From Acidaminococcus fermentans (GTDB lineage: Bacteria; Bacillota; Negativicutes; Acidaminococcales; Acidaminococcaceae), in contig NZ_VULN01000017.1 in NCBI RefSeq assembly GCF_009696675.1, positions 1 to 35,628 on the forward strand: a stretch of DNA of 35,628 nt, in the 5' to 3' direction. Shown here piece by piece: positions 1 through 8,289 of this stretch (the first letter of the stretch is position 1; each line of letters begins with the position of its first letter). The notes under the pieces were generated by a model, which saw only the letters and a list, made by a program, of their open reading frames with translations, made no database searches and was not told where the DNA came from. Position numbers and translations under genes: made by a program.

Positions 1-2
1 GA

Positions 3-236
3 TACAACAAGGGTGGTTATTACAACATGATCTTTACAAGCAACAAAACACCCTCTGAGTGGCGGGAATGTTTTAACGAAGATGATGCCCTGTTGTGTTC
101 CTTGGACCGCATTTTCGATGATGCTGTGGTCTATATGATTAAAGGAAACAGCTACCGCGGGCAAATGCTTGAGACGTATACAGTCCAGGCAAACAAACCC
201 AAAGAACCAATTTCAGCAACTATGCCTAAGATTTAA
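3..236 (+). CDS. IstB-like ATP-binding protein of an IS21-family element, C-terminal fragment
   Basis: The frame is open from base 3, so the gene enters from the left edge and only about 77 C-terminal residues are present. The order of short motifs (FTSNK, then SEW, then LDRIFDDA, then IKGNSYRG) is that of the end of IstB-type helper ATPases of IS21-family transposons, where an Arg-rich region and a G-x-SYR motif follow the AAA+ core. IstB assists the IstA transposase in target choice and strand transfer. The Walker motifs would lie outside the window. Three 24-base repeats just downstream fit the end of such an element. The fragment is intact to its TAA stop, so the element may be complete outside the window. 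Confidence 0.75.
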   Translation, partial: YNKGGYYNMIFTSNKTPSEWRECFNEDDALLCSLDRIFDDAVVYMIKGNSYRGQMLETYTVQANKPKEPISATMPKI

Positions 237-288
237 GCCCTAGGCCGAAGTGTATTCTAAGTTGTTGATCGTACCACATATTTAAGAA

Positions 289-360
289 TGGCGATTTCAA
301 TTGGGCTGAATTTGGCTAATTCAGCTGGGCTCTATTTGGCGATTTCAGACGGGCTCTAAC
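289..360. repeat. Three tandem 24-bp repeats at the end of the IS21-like element
   Basis: Units at 289-312, 313-336 and 337-360 each begin TGGCnAnTTCA, centre on GGGCT, and are exactly 24 bases long with few differences. IS21-family elements carry several copies of their terminal repeat inside each end as transposase binding sites. The position just after the istB-like gene fits that role. The outer end of the element is probably near 361, but the partner end and target duplication cannot be checked here. Confidence 0.65.
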
Positions 361-464
361 ACTATGGCCAAATTATTACGCTACAGTAATATTATATCAT
401 AGTTAAAATTAGCCATATGGAAAAAACTGTAATAAAACTTATATCTTGTCATAGTCCCTGTTTC

Positions 465-500
465 AAAACGAAAACCGCCACCGCTCATCCCAGCGGTGGC
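465..500 (-). terminator. Rho-independent terminator of the ugd relic
   Basis: A perfect 9-bp stem (477-485 with 492-500, 6-base loop) is followed on the minus strand by a T-rich tail (reverse of 465-476). It lies 13 bases beyond the stop of the decayed ugd gene and so is probably the original end of the capsule operon. Confidence 0.7.
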
Positions 501-512
501 ATTCCCTTTTCC

Positions 513-745
513 TCAATCTCTCCCAAACAAATCCCTGGTATAAACCTTCTCCTTCACATCATCCAAACAATGGATCATACCGATTGGCAATAATACTATT
601 GCTTGCGGCCTTGAATTTCGCCAAATCATTTGACCACTACGCTGCCGAAGAAGGTCGTCCCCTCTTCTAGGGTGGGTTCATAGATGATGATTTGGGCTCC
701 TTTGGCTTTGATTCGTTTCATTACGCTCTGAATAAAAATCGTTGG
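513..745 (-). pseudogene. ugd: Decayed 3' end of UDP-glucose 6-dehydrogenase gene
   Basis: Translating the minus strand in pieces gives the end of Ugd: [20 protein letters not shown], then FFGSVVV, then a frame change to DLAKFKAASNSIIANRYDPL, then another to DDVKEKVYTRDLFGRD and a TGA at 513-515. These match the C-terminal UDP-binding domain of UDP-glucose/GDP-mannose dehydrogenases, including the final VYTRDLF. At least two frameshifts separate the pieces and the first 300 or more residues are gone, so it cannot be functional. Ugd makes UDP-glucuronate for capsules, so this is a relic of an earlier operon composition. Confidence 0.85.
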
Positions 746-753
746 AACCTTTT

Positions 754-791
754 CAAAAAAACAGCCCGGAATATTTCTATCCCAGGCTGCT
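754..791 (-). terminator. Rho-independent terminator after the cytidylyltransferase fusion gene
   Basis: On the minus strand an 8-bp stem (CAGCCTGG with CCGGGCTG, one G-T pair, 12-base loop) is followed by seven T residues (reverse of 754-760). It begins 5 bases beyond the stop codon at 796 and marks the present end of the polysaccharide operon. Confidence 0.75.
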
Positions 792-795
792 TCTT

Positions 796-2157
796 TTAAA
801 TCTCTACAACATCCTTATGCATTTTGCAATCTTCTATAACCTTTGAAATGGCTAACGAAACTTTTTCGTCAATATAGGTACCATTTTTCTTCGTTTCAAT
901 AGATCTTACAAAAGCAACAACTTCGTATCGAATCCCTTCACCATCTAATTGATAAAAGTACCGCAGATTATCCTGGGGATTTTCATATCGCACTTCAAAA
1001 TAATCAGTTTTCCACCAGGGAGCAGGAACATAAATATATCCTTTTTCACCAGTGATTATTAATTCACCTTCAGATTTTGCAGCCTTAGCTACCTGTACAG
1101 TAGCCGTAGCATGAGGGTAGAGGAAGTTTATCTTGGTATATCCATCATATTTTTTTGCTTCGTCTAAGTAATGGGAAACAATCAATTTCTGGGAATAATC
1201 CGTTCCCAGTAACTGAAATACCGGAAGCATTGCTGTTGGGCCCCATGCTTCCATACTATTCCAGTGCCAGTTCAACTTTGCGCCAGGTTCACCCATACCA
1301 TCCTTCAAACTGGTACAGGTCGCGTCTATAGAAACGATTCTACCAATACGACCGCTTTGAGCTACTAATAAAACACGTTCGTATGCTGTAGCATACGCAG
1401 TCTTAATAGCTTCCATCAGGATACAACCCTGCTTTTCAGCAAGAGAAAACAATTCCTGCGTATCTTTTACAGATTCCGTGATTGGAGCCTCACAGAGTAC
1501 GTTTTTCTTCTTATTCAATGCTTTTTTTATTTGCTCATAGTGCTGCTCCGGCTTGGAAATGATATATACTGCATCTACCTTATCAAGAAAATCATCATAT
1601 TGATCTGTCAAAAAAGGAATTTCTAAATTTTTGTCTGCCGCCTGTTTTTGGATGCTATCAAACTGGTTACGCTCCGTACAAATTCCGCCGAAATAGAGTC
1701 CATTGACAAATTTGCATTCATTGACAAATTTCCACCAAAAAGAAGTTTGCCCCATAATACCAATAGATAGTTCGTTTTCCTTAGCACGCAGCTGTGAACT
1801 AGAAATACCTTCCGTTCTGGGAAGATAAATAACATCACAATATTGCTTTAAATAATCAAATTTCCCTTTCCAATCAGAGCCAACAGTAAAAACATCAACA
1901 CCATACCGTTTGATATCATCAATCTTCTGGCCTTCATATTCTTCTACGATGATTTTATCAGCTAAGCCAGTTGCCTTTACAGCAGCCATGCGTTCCATGA
2001 GAGATTGCTTGTTGTTGATTTTTCCTCGCGTCTTATCGTAGTCATCTGAGGTAACCCCTACAATAAGATAATCTCCTAACGCCTTAGCTCGTTCTAATAA
2101 CCGTATATGGCCATAATGAAGTAAATCATACGTTCCATAGGTTATAACTGTTTTCAC
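796..2157 (-). CDS. Cytidylyltransferase (TagD-like) fused to a Gfo/Idh/MocA-type oxidoreductase domain
   Basis: Residues 1-130 are a nucleotidyltransferase of the glycerol-3-phosphate cytidylyltransferase type: HYGH at 14-17 is the HxGH nucleotide motif and RTEGISSS at 114-121 the closing signature. Such enzymes make CDP-alcohols from CTP and a phospho-alcohol. From residue 130 on the protein looks like a Gfo/Idh/MocA NAD(P)-dependent oxidoreductase (Rossmann start GIMGQT, later a beta-rich C-terminal half). Where these enzymes have EKP with a catalytic lysine, this one has EAP (223-225), so dehydrogenase activity is uncertain. GTG start with GAGAGGA upstream. It is the last gene of the operon, 20 bases after an aminotransferase. 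The alcohol activated is unknown; glycerol-phosphate or an amino-alcohol phosphate are candidates. Confidence 0.85.
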   Translation of the reverse strand: MKTVITYGTYDLLHYGHIRLLERAKALGDYLIVGVTSDDYDKTRGKINNKQSLMERMAAVKATGLADKIIVEEYEGQKIDDIKRYGVDVFTVGSDWKGKFDYLKQYCDVIYLPRTEGISSSQLRAKENELSIGIMGQTSFWWKFVNECKFVNGLYFGGICTERNQFDSIQKQAADKNLEIPFLTDQYDDFLDKVDAVYIISKPEQHYEQIKKALNKKKNVLCEAPITESVKDTQELFSLAEKQGCILMEAIKTAYATAYERVLLVAQSGRIGRIVSIDATCTSLKDGMGEPGAKLNWHWNSMEAWGPTAMLPVFQLLGTDYSQKLIVSHYLDEAKKYDGYTKINFLYPHATATVQVAKAAKSEGELIITGEKGYIYVPAPWWKTDYFEVRYENPQDNLRYFYQLDGEGIRYEVVAFVRSIETKKNGTYIDEKVSLAISKVIEDCKMHKDVVEI

Positions 2158-2177
2158 AATAGAATTTCCTCTCTATT

Positions 2178-3251
2178 TTAGATCAAATTTCTTTTCTGCA
2201 AATCTTCAAAAGCAGCAATTAACGTATCATAATCCTTCTTGGTCAGAGCCCCTAAATGTCCTACACGGAAAATACGATCTTTTAATTCTCCTCCATTGGG
2301 ACAGATCCAAATATGATATTCATCTTTTAATCTTAAAAAAATATCATTGGCAGACGCCGTAACAGGATGTAAAGGCGTTACTGCATTAGACATAGATTCA
2401 GATACAAATTCAAAAGGAAGATCTTTGATTCGTTCTCTAAAATAATGGGCTAGAGCTGCAATTCGTTTTTGTTCTGCCTCTACTCCACCATTCTGGTCAA
2501 TTTCCTGAAGGCGAGCATGAATCTGGCGAAGAATGCCTACTGCAGGTGTAAAAGGAGTCTGCCCTCGTTCAGCGTTTTTCAATGCATCTTTTAAATCAAA
2601 ATACATACATGGGCACTCTATTTCTTCCACTCGTTTTACAGCTCGAGAAGACAATACAATAATAGAAATACCTGGAGGGCAGGCCAATGCCTTTTGTGAA
2701 CCTGTAATCATCACATCCACATGAAGTTTCTCCATATCAAAAGGATCTGCCAGAAAAGAACTGATAGAATCTGCAATCAGAAAGAGATTGTTTTCTTTGC
2801 AGAATTTACTAATCATACTCATATCATACAGAGTACCTGTAGAGGTTTCGTCTATATTAACTAAAAATGCCGTATAACCTTTCCCACTAAAAGGTTTAAG
2901 CATTTCTTCTCTTAATGCCTGCCCAATATTTAATTTGATTTCAGTATGAGGAATATGATGCCGTTCACAAAGCAGAACAAACCGATGGCCAAAACTACCA
3001 CCATTCACAACGAGGACTTTATCCTTATCTGACAAAGTATTCATTACTGTTGCTTCCATTGCTGCCGTTCCAGATCCCGTAATAAACACGACTCGGGCAT
3101 CATCGGCTGCTTTGGAAAATTTTTTCATGTACTGCTCATTCTCCAACATGATTTGAGAAAATTCAGCTGTTCTAAAATAGGGTACCTGCTCCGCACCAAT
3201 CTCGCATACATTCTGATTTGCTTGTACAGGACCGACAGTAAAGTTCAACAT
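2178..3251 (-). CDS. Class V PLP-dependent aminotransferase (PhnW/AgxT-like)
   Basis: A full-length (357 aa) fold-type I aminotransferase resembling 2-aminoethylphosphonate-pyruvate and alanine-glyoxylate transaminases. Visible landmarks: SGTAAMEA at 60-67 (cofactor phosphate site), ETSTG at 135-139, D161 for the pyridine nitrogen, and K187 in GSQKAL as the Schiff-base lysine. No PEP mutase or phosphonopyruvate decarboxylase is nearby, so phosphonate synthesis is not supported here. More likely it aminates a keto or aldehyde group of a small precursor or CDP-linked intermediate made by the next gene. Its ribosome site lies in the last codons of the upstream gene and only 3 bases separate stop and start, so the two are translationally coupled. 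Confidence 0.85.
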   Translation of the reverse strand: MLNFTVGPVQANQNVCEIGAEQVPYFRTAEFSQIMLENEQYMKKFSKAADDARVVFITGSGTAAMEATVMNTLSDKDKVLVVNGGSFGHRFVLLCERHHIPHTEIKLNIGQALREEMLKPFSGKGYTAFLVNIDETSTGTLYDMSMISKFCKENNLFLIADSISSFLADPFDMEKLHVDVMITGSQKALACPPGISIIVLSSRAVKRVEEIECPCMYFDLKDALKNAERGQTPFTPAVGILRQIHARLQEIDQNGGVEAEQKRIAALAHYFRERIKDLPFEFVSESMSNAVTPLHPVTASANDIFLRLKDEYHIWICPNGGELKDRIFRVGHLGALTKKDYDTLIAAFEDLQKRNLI

Positions 3252-3254
3252 GAT

Positions 3255-4484
3255 TTATTTACCCTCTTTCTTTTGACCATGGAATATATTCCACACCAGA
3301 ATCTTTTGCCTATTTCCCCATATATATTTTTGCCAAAGCAATTTCAGGGAAGGACCCGAATACCATTTATCACATAATTGCTCATAGGACAACGATTTCA
3401 AATCGGACATGAATTCTTCTCTCTTGGGATTGGATTCAATACATTTTCTCATAGGGCTCTGATATTTTAATGCCGTAGAAAAATCTAAGCTGTGTCCATA
3501 CATTTTTTTCTTTGCCTTATCGAATACATCCTTGCCCTTTTGTGTGTTGCAAACAATCAAAGAAGCTCCTCCATTGTCTCCATATAATTCCGGACAATAT
3601 AAATGTACACCCCACAAATCCCCCAAGGTAATATCAGCACCTCTTTGAGGCCTGGTAAATGGGCACTGATAGCAGGAAGGCCGACTCATTAAATGGCTCA
3701 ACCACAGTTTCCAGAAAGGATTAAACCAACGATCCTGTTTTATCGTCTTGCCATTTTCAAGTATTACAGACATCACTTGAAAATCCCATTTCCCCTTAAA
3801 AAGACTCCGGTTCCATTTTACATCGGTATCTCTATAATCGATTGATTTGATTGCAGCATGGTACTTCTTTTTGAAATAATTATTCTTACTCTCCATGAAC
3901 AGTGGACTGGGAACACCTTCGCAGATAACCTCTATTGTTAGTAATTTGCTACACTCTTTATCTTTGAGAAATGTTCGTAATCCAGCAATCTGACAGGGTG
4001 TTCCTGAAAACAGGACTTTTTTACCTTCTTTTAAAAATTGTTCTGCTTTCTTATAACTATCACCTATTCTGCTCTGCAAATACTTCGATTTTCTAAAAAT
4101 ACTTGCATTATCTAATTTATTGACAGCTGTATGATAAACGTACAATCCTTGCGCAACAGCTCCAAAAATCACGGAATCATCTTCAAACCAGCTTTCCAGG
4201 ATTGCCGTAAACGCTCCACCAGAAGTACTCTGATTTCTAACATCCCAACTATTATAATATCCACCAAATGTATATTGGGAATCCTGATAAAACGGTGGCA
4301 ACTGTTCCACAGGACATACTTTTAAACACTTCCCGCAATGAATACATATAGACTCATCAATGCTCGGATAGCGAAATTTCTCATCATCTTCCTGCATTTG
4401 AATTGCATTCACTGGACAAATTTGTGCACATGCTTCACAGCCAAAGCACTGGGATTTATTTCCTGTCTGAAGATACCCTTTCAT
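3255..4484 (-). CDS. FrhB/FdhB-family Fe-S flavoprotein (coenzyme F420 hydrogenase beta-subunit-like) of a polysaccharide locus
   Basis: The N-terminus carries two 4Fe-4S motifs, C13-C16-C19-C23 and C47-C50-C53-C57, as in bacterial 2[4Fe-4S] ferredoxins. The remaining ~340 residues are of the F420 hydrogenase/dehydrogenase beta-subunit type, with SGTPCQIAGL and a late GDLWG. Bacteria of this class are not known to need F420. Characterised relatives (divinyl chlorophyllide reductase BciB, 7-hydroxymethyl chlorophyll a reductase) use FAD, Fe-S clusters and ferredoxin. Genes like this often adjoin polysaccharide pyruvyl transferases, as here (12-base gap), but their reaction is unknown to me. 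A reductive change of a glycan or pyruvyl group is a reasonable guess. RBS AAGGAG is 4 bases before ATG. Confidence 0.85.
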   Translation of the reverse strand: MKGYLQTGNKSQCFGCEACAQICPVNAIQMQEDDEKFRYPSIDESICIHCGKCLKVCPVEQLPPFYQDSQYTFGGYYNSWDVRNQSTSGGAFTAILESWFEDDSVIFGAVAQGLYVYHTAVNKLDNASIFRKSKYLQSRIGDSYKKAEQFLKEGKKVLFSGTPCQIAGLRTFLKDKECSKLLTIEVICEGVPSPLFMESKNNYFKKKYHAAIKSIDYRDTDVKWNRSLFKGKWDFQVMSVILENGKTIKQDRWFNPFWKLWLSHLMSRPSCYQCPFTRPQRGADITLGDLWGVHLYCPELYGDNGGASLIVCNTQKGKDVFDKAKKKMYGHSLDFSTALKYQSPMRKCIESNPKREEFMSDLKSLSYEQLCDKWYSGPSLKLLWQKYIWGNRQKILVWNIFHGQKKEGK

Positions 4485-4496
4485 TTTTCTCCTTAG

Positions 4497-5621
4497 TCAG
4501 TTCGAAAATCCTTCAATTTCCTTCTTAAGAAATTCTAATGATTCTTCTCTCTCCGATTCAATAATGGAATGAACCTTATCATAATCTATAGGTACTTCTA
4601 CTAAATCTCGGTCGTACGAATTCAATCGATCATATAACCCTAAAAGCTGTAACAGTTCTTTATTCTTCGTATCACACTGTTCCCGAGAAAAAATAGCAAA
4701 AGGCCGTTTGTATTGAATACTAAAGATCATACCATGATATGAATTGGTAATGACAAATTCAGCATTTTTAACCAAAGACAGAAACTCTTCTACACCCGCT
4801 TCATAAAACATTTGGTGTTTCTTAGCATTTACAGCTCTCAAACTAATTTCAACTATTTTCCAGTGATGTTCCTGGGCCATTTTTTCAACATAGCTTTCCA
4901 TTTTCGGGTTATAGCGTCTGGAATAATACAAAATATATTTATCTTTTATCAACCTGGGAACTGTTAATTTTTCATCATAGACTTTTACTGGCAACAACAG
5001 CGTAGGATCAAGCACTCTTTGTACAGCAACATCTGTATGTTTCCTGATATATGGCACCATCTCTTGCTCTCTTAACCCAATTGCCTTGAAGTTTTTGATT
5101 CTTTGATTTAATATGTCATAATCGGCTTCTTTAAAATGAGAATCGCCAAAACTAGCTGCATAAGCAACCGAATATCCATTTTTCATGCAAGGGTAATTTG
5201 CATAGTAACCATCATCAAAGTCAAATTCATCAATACAAAAAATCGTATCACTTCCGCAAACAAATCCATTAAGTTGTTCGTTTTCCATGATATCATCAAA
5301 ATTTTCTGCCGTATATTTCTCCCTGGTCCGATTGAATCGATTCGTATAAAAATCTTGAAACTTTTTATAATTGACCTGGATTGCAGGTAAGCTTAACTCA
5401 CACATCCTTCTGGATTCTTCATCTTTATCCCATAGATTCCCAAAAGGCATTAATGGATTTTTATCTTTCAAAACTTCAGGACAGTAATCAACCAGTACTG
5501 CGTGCCATTTATTTTTGCCAATTAAGTTTATAGCCTGGTGCAATGCCCAGCTTTGCAAAGCTGATCCATAGTTTGTAAAATTGGCATAAATATTATAGCT
5601 GACAGTTCCAAAACGAAGCAT
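4497..5621 (-). CDS. Polysaccharide pyruvyl transferase family protein
   Basis: The 374-aa protein has the layout of the polysaccharide pyruvyl transferase family (CsaB/ExoV-like, a GT-B-like fold): an early segment with NYGSALQSWALH, the GSDTIFC and YAASFG segments, and the C-terminal ITNSYHGMIFSIQ motif that is the clearest family signature. Members move the enolpyruvyl unit of phosphoenolpyruvate onto sugar hydroxyls, usually forming a pyruvate ketal that adds negative charge. The acceptor sugar cannot be read from sequence. It lies between the FrhB-like gene and licD with 12- and 14-base gaps, in one operon. A strong AGGAGGG precedes the ATG. Confidence 0.88.
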   Translation of the reverse strand: MLRFGTVSYNIYANFTNYGSALQSWALHQAINLIGKNKWHAVLVDYCPEVLKDKNPLMPFGNLWDKDEESRRMCELSLPAIQVNYKKFQDFYTNRFNRTREKYTAENFDDIMENEQLNGFVCGSDTIFCIDEFDFDDGYYANYPCMKNGYSVAYAASFGDSHFKEADYDILNQRIKNFKAIGLREQEMVPYIRKHTDVAVQRVLDPTLLLPVKVYDEKLTVPRLIKDKYILYYSRRYNPKMESYVEKMAQEHHWKIVEISLRAVNAKKHQMFYEAGVEEFLSLVKNAEFVITNSYHGMIFSIQYKRPFAIFSREQCDTKNKELLQLLGLYDRLNSYDRDLVEVPIDYDKVHSIIESEREESLEFLKKEIEGFSN

Positions 5622-5635
5622 ACTTATTTTCCCTC

Positions 5636-6460
5636 CTATCCTAATTTTAATTCTACAATATCATGATGGCCCTCCCGTTGTTCCAGCGGTGGGAGCTGCA
5701 TATAATCACCATAAAAATTTCTCAGGAGTTTATCGTATTCTGCTGGAATATAAAATTCGGCATCTTCAAATTGATGTAAGATAACCTGTTTCACATAGGC
5801 TTCAGGAATAGGATGATTTTCATCATAAGTTTCGCAAGAATTAAATATCAACTTAGAATCAGTTTTATTCGAACTCTGTACATATTTTCTATACACTTTT
5901 TTCATATAATTAAAATCAAAAAATTTAGCCATGAATCTAAATGGAAGGTAACGAACCCATGAAAATAAATTGATTCTATTAACTTCTTTCCAGGGGGTTA
6001 ATCCACTTTTTGCTATAAGCATTCGCAGCAAAATCTGCATTGAAAATTTAACCTTAATAAGATCTAGCTTATTAACAGGGAATTTATCATACGCAAATAT
6101 ATCGACAAAAATCCCATGATGGATATTTGCCTCTTGTGAACCTGCTTCAACCAATAGCGTATTATCTTTTCTAATTTTAGTATATGGCTGTCCAAAATTT
6201 GGCTCATATTCCCAATTTTGCAGATGAAATCCTTTTTTCAATTCTTTTGGTGCTATTTTTAAAAATCGATTATAATCTTCTCGCATCATAGCAATATCAA
6301 CATCGTCATCCCAAGGAATAAACCCTTTATGACGTATTGCTCCAATCAAAGTTCCACCTGTAAGCCAATACTTGATTTTATTTTTTTGACATACTCGGTG
6401 TATTTCTTTTAACATATCAAGTTCAATCAATTGAAGTTTTCTTAATTCTGTTTGATCCAT
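5636..6460 (-). CDS. LicD family phosphotransferase
   Basis: A 274-aa LicD-type nucleotidyltransferase-fold protein. GGTLIGAIRHKGFIPWDDDVDI around residues 35-56 contains the GG(T/S)xLG-like motif and the acidic metal-binding cluster. LicD transfers phosphocholine from CDP-choline onto teichoic acid or LPS sugars. Eukaryotic relatives (fukutin, FKRP) use CDP-ribitol, so the shared feature is a CDP-alcohol donor. No licA-C choline pathway is present, but a cytidylyltransferase fusion is three genes downstream, so this enzyme probably transfers the phospho-alcohol made by that module. It is 16 bases after wzx and 14 before the pyruvyl transferase gene. Confidence 0.88.
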   Translation of the reverse strand: MDQTELRKLQLIELDMLKEIHRVCQKNKIKYWLTGGTLIGAIRHKGFIPWDDDVDIAMMREDYNRFLKIAPKELKKGFHLQNWEYEPNFGQPYTKIRKDNTLLVEAGSQEANIHHGIFVDIFAYDKFPVNKLDLIKVKFSMQILLRMLIAKSGLTPWKEVNRINLFSWVRYLPFRFMAKFFDFNYMKKVYRKYVQSSNKTDSKLIFNSCETYDENHPIPEAYVKQVILHQFEDAEFYIPAEYDKLLRNFYGDYMQLPPLEQREGHHDIVELKLG

Positions 6461-6476
6461 TTTCTTTTTCCTCTAT

Positions 6477-7709
6477 TCAGCCATAAAATTTATCTTTATA
6501 TAAAATGAAAAAGCAAAATCGTATTAAAAAAAGAGTAAACTCTGTAAATCCACGCAGCCAAGCAACTGCTGTCAATGTAAAATTATGAAAAATAATCAGC
6601 AATACAAGACCGATTATCTGAATCAGACTCGAAGCAATAGTCGAAAAGGTAACCCTTGAAGCTTCATTTATGGCACCTAAAGCTGGCCACCCAAATAGCA
6701 TCGCTGGAAAACCAAAAAAAAGTACAGGAATCAATAATTTCAATAAATAGGCAGCAGTTTCATAATTAGGTCCATTTATGATGTTAATAATACGAGAAGC
6801 GAAAAAGAAAGTAAAGACACACCCACATACAACTAATGGCATAAAGACCTTTAGTAATTTTAAAATAACACGATAGGAAGGTTTTTTAGCCATTTGCGGA
6901 TAAGCACCACTGATAACAGGATTATACAATGCCTGGGCTGCGCCAACCATTGTCATTGCAACACTCCAATACGCTATATCTTTCGAACTCGGTATATATA
7001 TACCTATAAGCATCGTGTTTAAGATATTAAAGGCAGTAGTAGCCATATTCGATAAAAAATAAATAAACGAATTCTTAATTGTTTCAATGATATCCCTAAA
7101 AGAAGAAACTCTCAGAACGAGATTATATTTTTTTACTTCATAACCAACAAAAATTATGGCTATACATGAACTGATGATGTCTAACAAGGGAATCCATAAT
7201 ATATCTTGATCACCTTTAACCATTAAAAATGTTATAGCTGTTGATATTCCCTTCATAATAACAAACCGAAGAGATATCAGCTGCATTTCTTCTATCCCTC
7301 TAAAAAAGAAATCTAATAAAAAGATAGAACATACCACAGCAGCAAATGATAATAATGAATATAACTTATTCTGCTGAAGGATTGGAATTATATTGCAAAA
7401 GAAAATGAATAGGCAAAAAGCTATTCCAGCTAAAATTAGTTTGGCAACAATAACATTTCCTGTGATAACTCCAATACGTTTTTTATCTCCATTACTTTGT
7501 GCAATATCTTTTACGGCAGATAATCCAAAGCCAAAATCGACAAAAATTTGCAAGTATGTATTGACTGCTTTAATATATGTAACAATGCCATAAGCATCTA
7601 CTGACAAACAGTGTGTTAAATATGGAAAAGTTAGTAAGGGAAATATCATTTGTGCTGTACTTAAAAAATATAAGTGCACAATATTTGAAGTGAGTTTATT
7701 CTTAAACAA
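6477..7709 (-). CDS. wzx: Oligosaccharide flippase (Wzx-type)
   Basis: A very hydrophobic 410-aa protein with about 12 membrane segments and the layout of the MOP-superfamily polysaccharide exporters. The N-terminal stretch with FPLLTFPYLTHCLSVDAYGI is typical of Wzx/RfbX flippases. It would move the undecaprenyl-diphosphate-linked repeat unit across the inner membrane for Wzy. The start is TTG (7707-7709), chosen because AGAAGGAG lies 6 bases upstream and the family N-terminus begins there. It is strongly AT-rich. A 580-base non-coding stretch with a transposase relic separates it from the upstream GT2 gene, so it may have its own promoter; none is clear. Confidence 0.9.
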   Translation of the reverse strand: MFKNKLTSNIVHLYFLSTAQMIFPLLTFPYLTHCLSVDAYGIVTYIKAVNTYLQIFVDFGFGLSAVKDIAQSNGDKKRIGVITGNVIVAKLILAGIAFCLFIFFCNIIPILQQNKLYSLLSFAAVVCSIFLLDFFFRGIEEMQLISLRFVIMKGISTAITFLMVKGDQDILWIPLLDIISSCIAIIFVGYEVKKYNLVLRVSSFRDIIETIKNSFIYFLSNMATTAFNILNTMLIGIYIPSSKDIAYWSVAMTMVGAAQALYNPVISGAYPQMAKKPSYRVILKLLKVFMPLVVCGCVFTFFFASRIINIINGPNYETAAYLLKLLIPVLFFGFPAMLFGWPALGAINEASRVTFSTIASSLIQIIGLVLLIIFHNFTLTAVAWLRGFTEFTLFLIRFCFFILYKDKFYG

Positions 7710-7813
7710 TTTTTACTCCTTCTCTATTGAACAGTCTCTCAAATAAAATTTATGTTCTTTCACACATTTTTGAGGGATACAAAATAAAGCAATAGGTAGA
7801 AATAATTACTAAA

Positions 7814-8045
7814 TTAATCTAAAAAAGTATTGTATTGGTCGTTTTTATATCCACTTGCCTTGCTCTTATTGTTGTACCCTGCTAATCGGCCAGTGTTAAC
7901 AGAATATTCGGCATGGTTTACGAGGTCATTGATTTACCTGTTCTTTCGCTTAGTGAACCGAATTATCAATGCCATTATCCCACTCGGCCTTAAGCCAGTG
8001 TTTTCATCCCTTAACAGCTTTATCATAGTTGATTATAGTATGGAT
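7814..8045 (-). pseudogene. Decayed transposase C-terminus (ISL3-like)
   Basis: Read on the minus strand in two frames, this gives KHWLKAEWDNGIDNSV and then VNHAEYSVNTGRLAGYNN...YKNDQYNTFLD with a stop at 7814-7816. The NTGR-x-xGYNNK...GYKNDxY pattern resembles the end of ISL3 (IS204/IS1001/IS1165) family transposases, which have N(G/T)xxEGxNNKIK...YGY. It is frame-broken and lacks the catalytic core. The rest of the gene-free gap (8046-8289) is AT-rich with nothing I can name. The family assignment is tentative. Confidence 0.45.
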
Positions 8046-8289
8046 ATAGCTTGATTATTTTCTTCATAGCATAACAAATTACCACGATTTCATACATAAA
8101 TTGACTTCAATAATGTATTCAGTAGAGGCCATCTCATTCCGTTTTTACTTTGGTGGGGATCTTAATATTTTAGAAGATATATATACTCGTTGGAATTGTC
8201 TGTAGCTTGAATTAAACTTTAAATAAGATAGAAATCGAATGCTGCCATTATTAAACATAGCATATCACATTCATATTTTCCTAAATAAT

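Noticed and set aside
796-3251. Aminoethylphosphonate biosynthesis, because of the PhnW-like aminotransferase and a cytidylyltransferase
   Set aside because: No PEP mutase or phosphonopyruvate decarboxylase gene is present, and the cytidylyltransferase is TagD-like rather than the LicC/PntC type.
7830-8054. 74-codon hydrophobic plus-strand ORF
   Set aside because: It lies opposite the transposase relic, has no ribosome site and no promoter; hydrophobicity follows from AT-rich DNA.
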